This document shows positions 44,504 to 52,191 of a stretch of DNA of 64,000 nucleotides, one piece after another. The first letter of the stretch is position 1, and each line of letters starts with the position of its first letter. The DNA lies in assembly GCF_000425205.1 (NCBI RefSeq), contig NZ_AULI01000008.1, positions 186,001-250,000 of the forward strand, written 5' to 3'. The position numbers and the translations under genes were made by a program. Source of the stretch: Pontibacillus halophilus JSM 076056 = DSM 19796 (lineage in GTDB: Bacteria > Bacillota > Bacilli > Bacillales > BH030062). The notes under the pieces were generated by a model. It was not told where the DNA came from and ran no database searches. It saw only the letters and a list, made by a program, of their open reading frames with translations.

Positions 44504-44853
44504 GTCAGGCCTCCTAATTTCTTTGCTACATTCTTGTTAAGTTGTTCACGCCATTTATCTCGATAAGTTTTCGCACCTTCATCACCAACAAGCGCTGCAC
44601 AAAAGCCTTTACTATCATCTCCTAATACTTCGTCAATGCTCTGACCGTCTTCTGAGGTGACCTCGAGCAGTTCAAGAACACTGTCAAAAATCGGCATCAG
44701 GTTACGACCTGTGGAGTCTCCATAAATCCAGAGGTTTTGAATAATTTCCTTCCAAGCTGTTTGATAGTCAGGTGGTAAGACCTTTGCTCGCATTTCAAAA
44801 GCTTTCATTTCCTTCGTTATATCCCTTCCGGATATTCTTTCTGAAAAGTTCAT
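44500..44853 (-). CDS. DUF1048 family protein
   Basis: A 117-residue helical protein: KAFEMRAKVLPPDYQTAWKEIIQNLWIYGDSTGRNLMPIFDSVLELLE and SKGFCAALVGDEGAKTYRDKWREQLN are typical for DUF1048, known from structural genomics but without assigned function. It starts 11 bases after the PadR stop; AAAGGAG precedes the ATG. Control by PadR suggests a response to some membrane or chemical stress. Confidence 0.8.
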   Translation of the reverse strand: MNFSERISGRDITKEMKAFEMRAKVLPPDYQTAWKEIIQNLWIYGDSTGRNLMPIFDSVLELLEVTSEDGQSIDEVLGDDSKGFCAALVGDEGAKTYRDKWREQLNKNVAKKLGGLT

Positions 44854-44864
44854 GGTACTCTCCT

Positions 44865-45185
44865 TTAGGTTGTTTTTAATTTACTTAGTTTACAAGAGAT
44901 GAATTCCCATTTTTCCCAAAAGACTTTAAGACGCTCTTCACCTGCTGTGTTAAGTGTGTAAAACTTTCTCGGAGGCCCCATCGTGGATGGCTTCTTCTCG
45001 ATATCAACAAGCTTGTTTTTCTCAAGTCTCATGGTAATCGTATAAACAGTTCCTTCAACCACATCATCAAAGCCTAGTTCACGTAGCTTTTGCGTGATCT
45101 CATAGCCGTAAGTTTCCCCACGACTTATGATTTCGAGAACACACCCCTCAAGGACCCCTTTCTTCATTTCTCTGAAATTTTCCAT
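44865..45185 (-). CDS. PadR family transcriptional regulator
   Basis: A 106-residue PadR repressor: VLEGCVLEIISRGETYGYEITQKLRELG, VEGTVYTITMRLEKNKLVDIEKKPS and GPPRKFYTLNTAGEERLKVFWEKWEFI. ACGGAGGG precedes the ATG. It leads a three-gene operon with two DUF1048 proteins, an arrangement seen in other Bacillaceae. A perfect long inverted repeat lies about 50 bases upstream. Confidence 0.9.
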   Translation of the reverse strand: MENFREMKKGVLEGCVLEIISRGETYGYEITQKLRELGFDDVVEGTVYTITMRLEKNKLVDIEKKPSTMGPPRKFYTLNTAGEERLKVFWEKWEFISCKLSKLKTT

Positions 45186-45233
45186 GTTTCCCTCCGTATA
45201 AATTGTTCGAGTGTTTTGGTAGTATAAATGCCC

Positions 45234-45279
45234 GGTACTTAGTATTACTTATTACAAGTATATAGTAATACTAAGTACC
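45234..45279 (-). promoter_or_regulatory. Perfect 16-bp inverted repeat, probable PadR operator
   Basis: GGTACTTAGTATTACT (45234-45249) and its exact reverse complement (45264-45279) flank a 14-base spacer. It lies 49 bases upstream of padR, covering the expected promoter, and fits an autorepressor that binds as a dimer. Confidence 0.7.
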
Positions 45280-45377
45280 ATTTTCGTCAAGGTTAACTCG
45301 TACTACTAGTAGAAGAGGAAAGTCAGTTTATCTCACCAAATGACTCCGTAAATATCTGTTTTTTTAGATGTTTAGCA

Positions 45378-45413
45378 AAAGAGCGTTCATCTCTATTAGA
45401 CAAACGCTCTTTA
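45378..45413. terminator. Hairpin terminator in the gap upstream of the 45.6-kb gene
   Basis: AAAGAGCGTT and AACGCTCTTT, 10-bp stem. Apart from this and the operator I see nothing between 45280 and 45590. Confidence 0.6.
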
Positions 45414-45590
45414 TGTGGTAAGACTTGTAATCAAGTTATTTTTATTTATTAATCAAATGTCTTACAGCAAATAACTCAATAGAACCACTCTCAATTACTA
45501 TCCTGTTTTCACCAACTAAACCTGTGATAGACTTGCATGTAGTAATATTTACCAGTTCATCAGTTTAATATTTGGATAGGAGGAGAGTCG

Positions 45591-45809
45591 TTGAATTGGG
45601 TAATCATAAAGGACATGAAAGTTGCTGTAGGATTCTCATCATCACTAATACTTGGTTTAATCGCCATATCATTAGCCCAATATAACAACTATGCTGTGCT
45701 CTTTATTATTCTTGCACAGGCTGTAACGGCTATTAGCGTTAGTAGAGCTAGTAAGTTAACACATCGTGAAGATTGCGTGAAAACACCTATGAAGGTATGG
45801 GTGACCTAA
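45591..45809 (+). CDS. Small membrane protein, probably truncated at its 3' end
   Basis: A 72-residue frame starting with TTG after GGAGGAGAG. It has two hydrophobic stretches (VGFSSSLILGLIAISLAQ and AVLFIILAQAVTAISVSRASKLTH). The segment AQAVTAISVSRASKLTH recurs near 48.5 kb, where the following residues differ (SENPKYP), so the final 12-15 residues here probably come from a fusion with the Tdi1-type pseudogene. Family unknown. Confidence 0.5.
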   Translation: MNWVIIKDMKVAVGFSSSLILGLIAISLAQYNNYAVLFIILAQAVTAISVSRASKLTHREDCVKTPMKVWVT

Positions 45810-46117
45810 TTATTTGGTCAGATGGATATGTTAGACTTCTTCACTACAGGTACGGTGTAGTGAAAACAATTCTGTTTACATTTGAATTCTTCTTTCAAAA
45901 TATAAAGGATATAGAATTTAAAAATGAGGAGCTGGCTTGGCAACCTTATCCCGAAGCCTTCAAGCGATATAGATATAATAAGTTGGAGTTTGACGAGTGC
46001 TTCGGCTATACACCGTTACTAGGCCTAGGTGGGGCAGAGTAAGTTGAGAACCTAAAGAAAGTAAAATTAAAGGAACATATACTTGTTAGTAATGAACTTA
46101 TGGGTCCAGTTCAATAA
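45773..46117 (+). pseudogene. Tdi1-type immunity protein (DUF1851, T6SS_Tdi1_C), 5'-truncated and with internal stop
   Basis: YEGMGDLIIWSDGYVRLLHYRYG, LEFDECFGYTPLLGLGGAE and, after a TAA at 46040-46042, VENLKKVKLKEHILVSNELMGPVQ follow the C-terminal Tdi1 pattern in which GGxExVENLxKVKLKEH is continuous. The stop therefore interrupts the frame in its most conserved part. The N-terminal half is missing, replaced by the end of the small membrane gene. A dead orphan immunity gene is the simplest reading. Confidence 0.65.
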
Positions 46118-46310
46118 TAGTTGGGAGCATATTACATCATTAGCTATAAGCACGTGATTACCTAATAGGAATCCTGTGTTTAGTGATGAAATTTGAGAAG
46201 GAAATTATTCCAAGGAGCTATGTATGGCTTCTAAAGTCGAAATGCCCGGTTCGTAAATACTCGATTTCAAGAGGTTAACGAGAGTACCTCTTGTAATCGA
46301 TGTATTTCGG

Positions 46311-46532
46311 TTAGTCATATAAGTCCTCTTGAACATTACTCAATGTAATGATGAAAGGCAGTACGATAGTAAACAAGAGACTCAAATAGCCTAGAGTGAA
46401 AATCTTTTGTGTCTTCCCTGAAATATATTGAGTCTTACCGCAGTTAGGGCAGGGCTTTCCACCCTTTGAAAATCCTAACGACCAAATATCCCTTATCGAC
46501 CACTTGTAATCGCAGCTTGCACAGCGAGCCAT
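46311..46532 (-). CDS. CXXC-20-CXXC zinc-ribbon membrane protein (TIGR04104-like)
   Basis: A 73-residue protein. CASC (4-7) and CPNC (28-31) are separated by exactly 20 residues (KWSIRDIWSLGFSKGGKP), defining this Bacillus family. One membrane helix (FTLGYLSLLFTIVLPFIITL) follows. TAGGAGG precedes the ATG. Role unknown. Confidence 0.8.
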   Translation of the reverse strand: MARCASCDYKWSIRDIWSLGFSKGGKPCPNCGKTQYISGKTQKIFTLGYLSLLFTIVLPFIITLSNVQEDLYD

Positions 46533-46785
46533 AAATAATCCTCCTATTTACTATTATATTGGAGTATAGCCCCGTTTCTTTATGACTAAAATTCAATTCA
46601 TGATTTACAGTCCCCCCAACCCACAACCAATTGAGGCGGAGAGGCTGTGAGTTATGCATTTACCCCAATCGGAACACCATAAACGCATCCTCTTTTGTTA
46701 CTTCTCGTAAAATAGTTCGACCACTTTAGTGAAAAAGTGATTGTCCTAATGTAGAAGGCTTGAAAATAAGGTATGCTATATGATT

Positions 46786-47440
46786 TTAGCCTTCATCATT
46801 CCATGCTGTAATCAATTCTGTCCCGACAGGATCGACAGAATGCATGGTGTCTTGGGAAAAGTGAACCGAGCACAACCGTGTAGAATCCTCTTCATAGAAA
46901 TTCAGACTCCATTCGTGGTTCCCCACCCTAATGTGCGAGTCACTTTCAACAACCAAGTCGAGATCTAGTAAATCTCCTATCACTTTTGGATTCTCTTGAA
47001 AAGGCAGCCCAATGTCCATGGCCATAATGTGTGTCCCCTGGTGATGAACAACATCCTTTCTTCTTTGCAATTCAATCCTGAATTTCCACGGAGTAGAAAG
47101 AAACGTTCGCCGCTCACTTTCGTTGATATTCAGGTCCAGACCCTTCGCCTTTTCAATGATCCGTTCGTACTCTACTTCATTCACAAGCAGGCCGATATGG
47201 TCAAACCTATCCCTTCTTCCATGCCCGAAAGTAATATTCGTTTTTCCCCTTCACCATTTCGATGATTCGGAACGTGATCCCTTTATCCCTGAAATCATCC
47301 CATTCCAGGGGCGGATTGAACGTCTGCATCTCTCCTTCGTACCTTCCAACTCGCAATACCGTCTCGAAACCCTGTTGCTGATAGAACTCTTCCATCTGTT
47401 CCACGTGTTCCGTCCACCAATGGTAGTGAAATAACTGCAT
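46786..47440 (-). pseudogene. VOC/glyoxalase-like protein split by a frameshift in GGGGAAAAA
   Basis: The first frame (47440 to 47207) reads MQLFHYHWWTEHVEQMEEFYQQQGFETVLRVGRYEG...EMVKGK and then stops soon. The other frame continues TNITFGHGRRDRFDHIGLLVNEVEYERI to 46786 (…ELITAWNDEG). Removing one A from the A5 run (47241-47245 on the plus strand) joins them into one VOC-fold protein of about 217 residues. This could be a real mutation, programmed slippage or a base-call error. Confidence 0.6.
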
Positions 47441-47455
47441 CTTATTCCTCCTTAT

Positions 47456-47806
47456 TGTTTCAATACGAGATAACTCTTTCTTTTCTATTACTTTTGTATA
47501 TATTACTTTAATAATAGTTTCATCTTCTAAATTCTCTTCTGTTAGTGTCCTCAGGTCATTTTCACTGGAACAATCACTTATTTCCGAACCAAAGCAACTA
47601 TTAATGCGGCATTATAGATTGCCGTTTCCTTATACCTTTTTTCTATATCCTTTACTTCTATACCTTCATAATTTACATTCATTTCATAAGGTTCTTCTTT
47701 GCTAATAAGTTCAAAATCCTTCAGTTATTCTTTACAATGTTTCCGACCGCACTGCTGTCTCTAAATAACGAACCTTTGAGCTCAAATAAATCTTCAGTCG
47801 TATTTT
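47456..47806 (-). pseudogene. Frameshifted hypothetical gene
   Basis: Three consecutive frames read as one protein: TTEDLFELKGSLFRDSSAVGNIVKNN, then KDFELISKEEPYEMNVNYEGIEVKDIEKRYKETAIYNAALIVAL, then SEISDCSSENDLRTLTEENLEDETIIKVIYTKVIEKKEL. Each has coding-like composition and together they cross two frameshifts. Family not recognised. The last piece is in frame with the VOC gene that follows. Confidence 0.4.
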
Positions 47807-47811
47807 ATTGA

Positions 47812-48006
47812 GTTACATCCATCCAAGAAAAATACAACTATTATGAGAGGCATAAAAGTCTAAATGGTTGTGTCAAAGGAATTATACATGGGTTCAATAT
47901 GTACTGGATAAAAAAGTTTTGTATGATTGATACATCAATAATAAATAGTAGAAAGCTGCCAGATGGTCAAACGTGGCATCACCATGAAGACGGGAAAAGT
48001 AAGTAA
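47812..48006 (+). pseudogene. C-terminal fragment of an HNH-type (WHH) polymorphic toxin
   Basis: A 64-codon open fragment without start ends KLPDGQTWHHHEDGKSK and a stop. The W-H-H-H-x-D-G segment is the catalytic core of WHH/LHH nuclease toxin domains at the end of LXG and WapA-type toxins. The stop lies 18 bases before a SUKH immunity gene, the normal toxin-immunity order. Confidence 0.6.
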
Positions 48007-48024
48007 TAGTATAGGAGTGAGAGT

Positions 48025-48462
48025 ATGACAAAAATGCTTAGTGTAAATCCAAAAGTTTCTTTACAGGATATAAAACAATTTGAACAAGAGTATGAAGTTA
48101 CCCTACCTAAGCAATATGTTGATTTTCTACTAGAATACAATGGAGGATTTCCTCAACAATCTAACTTTAAAATCTCTGATGATGAAGGAGAGAGTTTAGT
48201 CAATAAGTTCTATGGAATTGGTGATATGAAGGGCAATTTAGGTGAAGTTTTTGAAATATTAGAAGGAGAAATACCAGAAGAGTTTATTTCAATTGGTCAT
48301 GACCCTGGAGGAAATGAGATTTTATTAGGAGTTAGTGGAGAGGATCAGGGGAAAGTATATTTTTGGATTCATGATGTAGAACCGGAAGACGAAATGGACA
48401 ATATGCATATCCTTGCAGATAGTTTCACCGAGTTCTTTACTAACTTATATGAAAATGATTAA
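48025..48462 (+). CDS. SUKH (SMI1/KNR4) family immunity protein
   Basis: A 145-residue protein: SLQDIKQFEQEYEVTLPKQYVDFLLEYNGGFP is the SMI1/KNR4 opening, followed by EEFISIGHDPGGNEILLGVSGEDQGKVYFWIHD and a C-terminal helix SFTEFFTNLYEND. SUKH proteins bind and neutralise nuclease toxins. It is intact, behind TAGGAGTGAG, directly after the toxin fragment. The local A+T content is higher than in neighbouring housekeeping genes, as for transferred DNA. Confidence 0.85.
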   Translation: MTKMLSVNPKVSLQDIKQFEQEYEVTLPKQYVDFLLEYNGGFPQQSNFKISDDEGESLVNKFYGIGDMKGNLGEVFEILEGEIPEEFISIGHDPGGNEILLGVSGEDQGKVYFWIHDVEPEDEMDNMHILADSFTEFFTNLYEND

Positions 48463-48497
48463 TGGATATTTATTAGCTGAAAGAACCTCTTACTGAA

Positions 48498-48587
48498 GTT
48501 GTGACTCTTATTATTATTGCACAGGTTGTAACGGCTATAAGTGTTGGTAGAGCTAGTAAGTTAACACATAGTGAGAATCCAAAATAC
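48498..48587 (+). pseudogene. Fragment of the 45.6-kb small membrane gene
   Basis: VVTLIIIAQVVTAISVGRASKLTHSEN matches AVLFIILAQAVTAISVSRASKLTHRED at 45.7 kb, with DNA matching at most positions over about 80 bases. The 5' part of the gene is absent. A 2.8-kb duplication or recombination remnant. Confidence 0.6.
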
Positions 48588-48594
48588 CCTTTTT

Positions 48595-48631
48595 CAAAGG
48601 AACCTCGAAATGATGAAGGTCCCTTTTTTTA
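48595..48631 (+). terminator. Terminator after the duplicated fragment
   Basis: AAAGG-ACCT and AGGT-CCTTT with a mismatched base in the stem, followed by seven T. Confidence 0.65.
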
Positions 48632-48700
48632 TACCACTATTTATAAGCGTGTATTAATTAGACATGCCCCCAATAACGCAAGACTTGATATCGAGATAAA

Positions 48701-49387
48701 TTAACTCCCTCTAAGCTCTAAAAAGTCTTCTACTATCCTATTGAAAACATCCGGTTGATCCAAATTCGCAGTATGCCCTGCACCTGGAATTAACCCAATA
48801 AGGGCATCTTCTTTATTCTCTTTCACGTAAGCTACAGCTTCTACTTCATGCTTGTCATTGCTGCCGTTAAGCAATAGAACTGGGGTATTAAGTTTTTCGA
48901 AATCCGCTTTAGAAATACCAGGGTACTTGAAAGTCATAGTATGAAGTACGTGTTCAAGCGTTTTTCTCCATTTATTTCCGTGCAGATTTTCAAAGCTCTG
49001 AGCAATTTGTGTATTGTTCTCTTCGATATTTATAAAGTAATCATATTGTTTCTCCATTACTTCCTTTAACCTTTCGGGTATGTAGGGGGTATATCCAGTC
49101 AGTATAGTCCCTTTAACTAACTCGGGTTCTCTTAATGAAATATGTACAGCAAGAGACGCTCCTAAGGATAATCCCATTAGATACCCCTCTCCCCCTACTT
49201 TGAGTCGGGAGATTACATATTCAAGCGCGTGTTCAAAATAGTCCTCAGTAGATTCCAATGGACTATCCCCGTGCCCAGGTAAATCTAAAAATACTAGTTC
49301 ATACTTCTCCTTGAAATAATCTATTTGACTACTGAAGTGCGATTTAGAAGTTCCCATAAAACCGTGCAACATATATACTTTCTCCAT
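48701..49387 (-). CDS. Alpha/beta hydrolase (MenH-like)
   Basis: A 228-residue hydrolase: MLHGFMGTSKSHFSSQ, LDLPGHGDSP, nucleophile elbow MGLSLGASLA, acid NGSNDKHE and His in GAGHTANLDQPD. This is a standard Ser-Asp-His alpha/beta hydrolase of the MenH/lipase-3 type. A G7 tract forms its ribosome binding site (AAGGGGGGGCG). Substrate unknown. Confidence 0.85.
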   Translation of the reverse strand: MEKVYMLHGFMGTSKSHFSSQIDYFKEKYELVFLDLPGHGDSPLESTEDYFEHALEYVISRLKVGGEGYLMGLSLGASLAVHISLREPELVKGTILTGYTPYIPERLKEVMEKQYDYFINIEENNTQIAQSFENLHGNKWRKTLEHVLHTMTFKYPGISKADFEKLNTPVLLLNGSNDKHEVEAVAYVKENKEDALIGLIPGAGHTANLDQPDVFNRIVEDFLELRGS

Positions 49388-49444
49388 TTTGATCGCCCCC
49401 CCTTTGGTATAAATGTAACATATAACCCCAATTCCAAACCGATA

Positions 49445-49477
49445 AAAAGGCGATCATCTTAGTTAGATAATCGCCCC
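49445..49477 (-). terminator. Terminator of the DUF4083-like gene
   Basis: GGCGAT and ATCGCC arms around an inner imperfect AT stem, followed on the minus strand by TTTTTATC. Confidence 0.6.
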
Positions 49478-49529
49478 CTATTGTATAAGTCTCGAAATCA
49501 AGAAACTTTTGAAGTTATGTTCAATTGTT

Positions 49530-49655
49530 TTATTCTTTTTCCTTTATCTCTTTTAGTAACTCCACAATTTGTTCGTTTGTTTTATTCAATTTTCTCAATT
49601 GGTATTCAATTGAGAAAATCGTTATTATTACTGCTATTCCAATAATTATCCCCAT
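49530..49655 (-). CDS. 41-residue membrane protein (DUF4083-like)
   Basis: This short gene reads MGIIIGIAVIITIFSIEYQLRKLN, a single helix, then KTNEQIVELLKEIKEKE. The helix plus short Lys/Glu tail with IxELLxEIK recalls DUF4083-type Bacillus peptides. GAGGAG lies 8 bases before the ATG, supporting translation. A terminator follows. Confidence 0.6.
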   Translation of the reverse strand: MGIIIGIAVIITIFSIEYQLRKLNKTNEQIVELLKEIKEKE

Positions 49656-49939
49656 AAGTTGGTCTCCTCAAATTTTATGATTCGTAAACACTATTTCCAT
49701 AACTTACTCTCTTCACCCAATTAAAAATAAATCAGCCACTTTCCATTTATTACCAATTAAGAACATCAAATCTTAATTAAAGACTCTGTTAAAGTTTAGT
49801 GTTGATATTATTATAATAAAAAATTTCAAATATTTTACATAAGTTCCTTTTTTATATGTCGCTTCTTCTAATAAAGCCCGTTGAAAAAAGACCCGAAGTA
49901 GAGATATTATGGAGAACCTTTTACTATAAAAGACTTAAC

Positions 49940-50203
49940 TTAAGAGTTAGGAGACATCCCTGCCATCATTGCAGCAAATATTATTAGGCCGGCCGTTCCC
50001 AATAAAATTATGATTGATAAAGTTGCAATAAACTTTTGTCTCTTAAAAGATAGTATGGATAATATCGTGGCTATAATCAAAAACGTCCATATGACTATGA
50101 TATCCTTTGAACCTGGAAGAAAAAGTAATGATAGAAACCCGGAGATAGGGACTACGCTTAGTATCAGTATATAGATCCCCAGTAGAATATCTTTATTCTT
50201 CAA
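49940..50203 (-). CDS. Small membrane protein, unknown family
   Basis: An 87-residue protein with three hydrophobic helices (ILLGIYILILSVVPISGFLSLLF, IVIWTFLIIATILSILSF, FIATLSIIILLGTAGLIIFAAMMAG). It begins with TTG behind AAGGGGTG. Not recognised. Confidence 0.55.
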   Translation of the reverse strand: MKNKDILLGIYILILSVVPISGFLSLLFLPGSKDIIVIWTFLIIATILSILSFKRQKFIATLSIIILLGTAGLIIFAAMMAGMSPNS

Positions 50204-50654
50204 TTCAGCACCCCTTCATTCTTACAAGCAATACACATCAAAAAAAACACTACTTTGAAAGTGCTTTATAGCAAGTGCAACGCGCATTTATGTATGTTTT
50301 TTTAAATTATCCTTTGTTAAATTAATTACGGATAAAACTGGATAAAGTTTCAAAACTTAGCGAACTATTCTATTTGTCTATAAACTGAGCCTTCTTCTAC
50401 CCTGGTCTACACATAAAAAGGGGGCAATTCTAATGTTGCAGAATTGTCCCCTTTTGTGGAAGATTTAATCCCGAGACATTTGGAGAAGACTTTAAACTTA
50501 CGCCCCTGATAGTTGAAGTAGTATTATCGAAATTTAACACTATAATACCTCATTGCTTTTGGAACACCTTCTATTTCAAATATGCCATTCACAATTAGAT
50601 GTCTTCTCTCAAAAATTTAGGTTAGATAATAAATCTGGCTACTTTAATACATGT
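50204..50654. other. Gene-free gap with one terminator
   Basis: AAAAGGGGGCAATTCT/AGAATTGTCCCCTTTT (50416-50456) is a strong hairpin usable in either direction. No coding sequence is convincing in this A+T-rich stretch. Confidence 0.6.
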
Positions 50655-50813
50655 TTATTTTAGATTATCGGGATTTATATATTTCTTTAATATACTTGGG
50701 TTTATGAACCGTATTGAAATTACCTCCCCACAATTTAGACAGACAGTTAGTTCTTTTTCAAACTCTGGTACTTTTACAAATGAATTTTCACCACAGCTTT
50801 TGCATTTTTGCAT
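50655..50813 (-). CDS. Small zinc-ribbon protein
   Basis: A 52-residue protein, MQKCKSCGENSFVKVPEF, with CKSC and CLNC pairs 20 residues apart, then SIRFINPSILKKYI. A two-CxxC zinc ribbon without membrane part. The AAAGGTGG site is about 13 bases from the ATG, rather far. The frame continues upstream to 50900 but without a better start. Confidence 0.55.
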   Translation of the reverse strand: MQKCKSCGENSFVKVPEFEKELTVCLNCGEVISIRFINPSILKKYINPDNLK

Positions 50814-50975
50814 CTCAATTCTTCCCACCTTTCTCACCGAATAATCATACGAACAACCCTTCAATAAACTGACTATTCCACATTCCTGTTGTCCAAGCAT
50901 AAAGAAAAGAAGCCTACTCTGTGTTCGAGAAACGCCCCCATTAGTTTAAGTACAGGTTTTCACAAATATCAAATA

Positions 50976-51353
50976 TCATTCAGAAGTAATCCTTATAAAA
51001 TATCCATCTGGGTCAGCGACCTTAAAACCTCTCATATCCCAAGGGTATTTTTCCACTTCAACCTCAATTGGGTAATAGTTATCAAGACATCGTTGATACA
51101 CTTTTTCCAATTCATCTACAACTATTATTAGCTCAAAGCCATTCCCTTTAATATCACTTTTTGCCTTATTTTTAAAATAGTGTTTATCTCCTAATGCTGA
51201 TTCAGAAGTAAGTAACAACGAAAAACAATCATAATTAAAACGTGCACCTCGTTTACCTCTACCATACAATTCTAATCCAATAATGTCTTGATAAAATTTT
51301 AAAGATTCCTCGATATTCTTTACATACAGTACGACTCTAAAAAGAACACTCAT
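50976..51353 (-). CDS. VOC (glyoxalase/bleomycin-resistance-like) family protein
   Basis: A 125-residue single-unit VOC protein: VVLYVKNIEESLKFYQDIIGLELYGRG and KVADPDGYFIRITSE are the paired beta-alpha-beta-beta-beta ends. ELIIVVDELEKVYQRCLDNY lies between. GGGAGGG precedes the ATG. Possible metal-dependent lyase, isomerase or drug binder; substrate unknown. Confidence 0.75.
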   Translation of the reverse strand: MSVLFRVVLYVKNIEESLKFYQDIIGLELYGRGKRGARFNYDCFSLLLTSESALGDKHYFKNKAKSDIKGNGFELIIVVDELEKVYQRCLDNYYPIEVEVEKYPWDMRGFKVADPDGYFIRITSE

Positions 51354-51474
51354 TTTTCGTTAATCCCTCCCAAAACTTATTAACCTTCTTCAAGAAACCT
51401 GCCCTTTACCAGAAGACTCATTATCAAGATACTTACCTACAACAACCAATAGCACCGGCATAGTATAGACAAGA

Positions 51475-52182
51475 TTAAGGTTCTAGATAAGCCAGGGGCG
51501 ACACAACTTTACAACATCCGCTTTCCTTGAGAAAGTTCGAGATGATTTCGCTATGTGATAATCCAACAATAAACAGGATTCGCTCATTCTCTTGAGAAAG
51601 ATGCCTGGCAAGATTACTGAATAGAATTAGATTTCGTCTATACCACCATGTTAGCCACTTCATGCCTATATAATTGTCCACTTCACCAATCCTCGCCATA
51701 TTCACATAAGTAGAATGGATTTGTCTTAACCAGGTTGGGTCATTTAATTCTTTGTAATAGTCAAGGATACTCTTCTCTTCCGTTAACGCTGGCAGCTCAT
51801 ACCCTTTGAAGATCTCTGAGAATAAATCTGGCTGGTGTTCCTTAACCCAGTTATACACGCTGTCAAAGTTCTTATCTTCTTCATCCCCACCCATCCAGTC
51901 TACTGCATAAAGCTTCGAATGATTTAGACGATCGGCAATCCGGAATCCGAGCTGATCGATTTCGTTGTTCGGAAGCTTATACCCACCTGCCCTATACATT
52001 CCATACAACTCATTGAGCCTCTCATCGTGTCGAGCTTCAACCTCTACCGCCACTTTCGTAGGCTTAAAGGTGAGGAGTCGACCTACCACCTCTTGTATTT
52101 CCTCTTGTCGCTGGTCAGTCTGAAGCCCTTCTTGTTCATTCATGTGGAATGAACCCAGCACAAGCACTTCTGGGGTCGCCAT
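51475..52182 (-). CDS. DUF5694 (TraB/TIKI-like) domain protein
   Basis: A 235-residue protein. VLVLGSFHMN at the N-terminus, KVAVEVEARHDERL, and VGLSHSEIISNFL at the end match DUF5694, a distant TraB/TIKI relative with a GxxH motif at each end, possibly a metallohydrolase. It starts 10 bases after the stop of the metallopeptidase gene; AAAGGTAGGGA precedes. The two are one operon. Confidence 0.6.
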   Translation of the reverse strand: MATPEVLVLGSFHMNEQEGLQTDQRQEEIQEVVGRLLTFKPTKVAVEVEARHDERLNELYGMYRAGGYKLPNNEIDQLGFRIADRLNHSKLYAVDWMGGDEEDKNFDSVYNWVKEHQPDLFSEIFKGYELPALTEEKSILDYYKELNDPTWLRQIHSTYVNMARIGEVDNYIGMKWLTWWYRRNLILFSNLARHLSQENERILFIVGLSHSEIISNFLKESGCCKVVSPLAYLEP

Positions 52183-52191
52183 CGTCAATCC

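Noticed and set aside
46261-46301. TCGATTTCAAGAGG/CCTCTTG hairpin as terminator
   Set aside because: No T-run and mismatched stem; too weak to list as a feature.
45591-48700. A prophage or insertion sequence in the toxin-relic region
   Set aside because: No integrase, transposase, terminal inverted repeats or target-site duplication can be seen; only small fragments and one short direct repeat.
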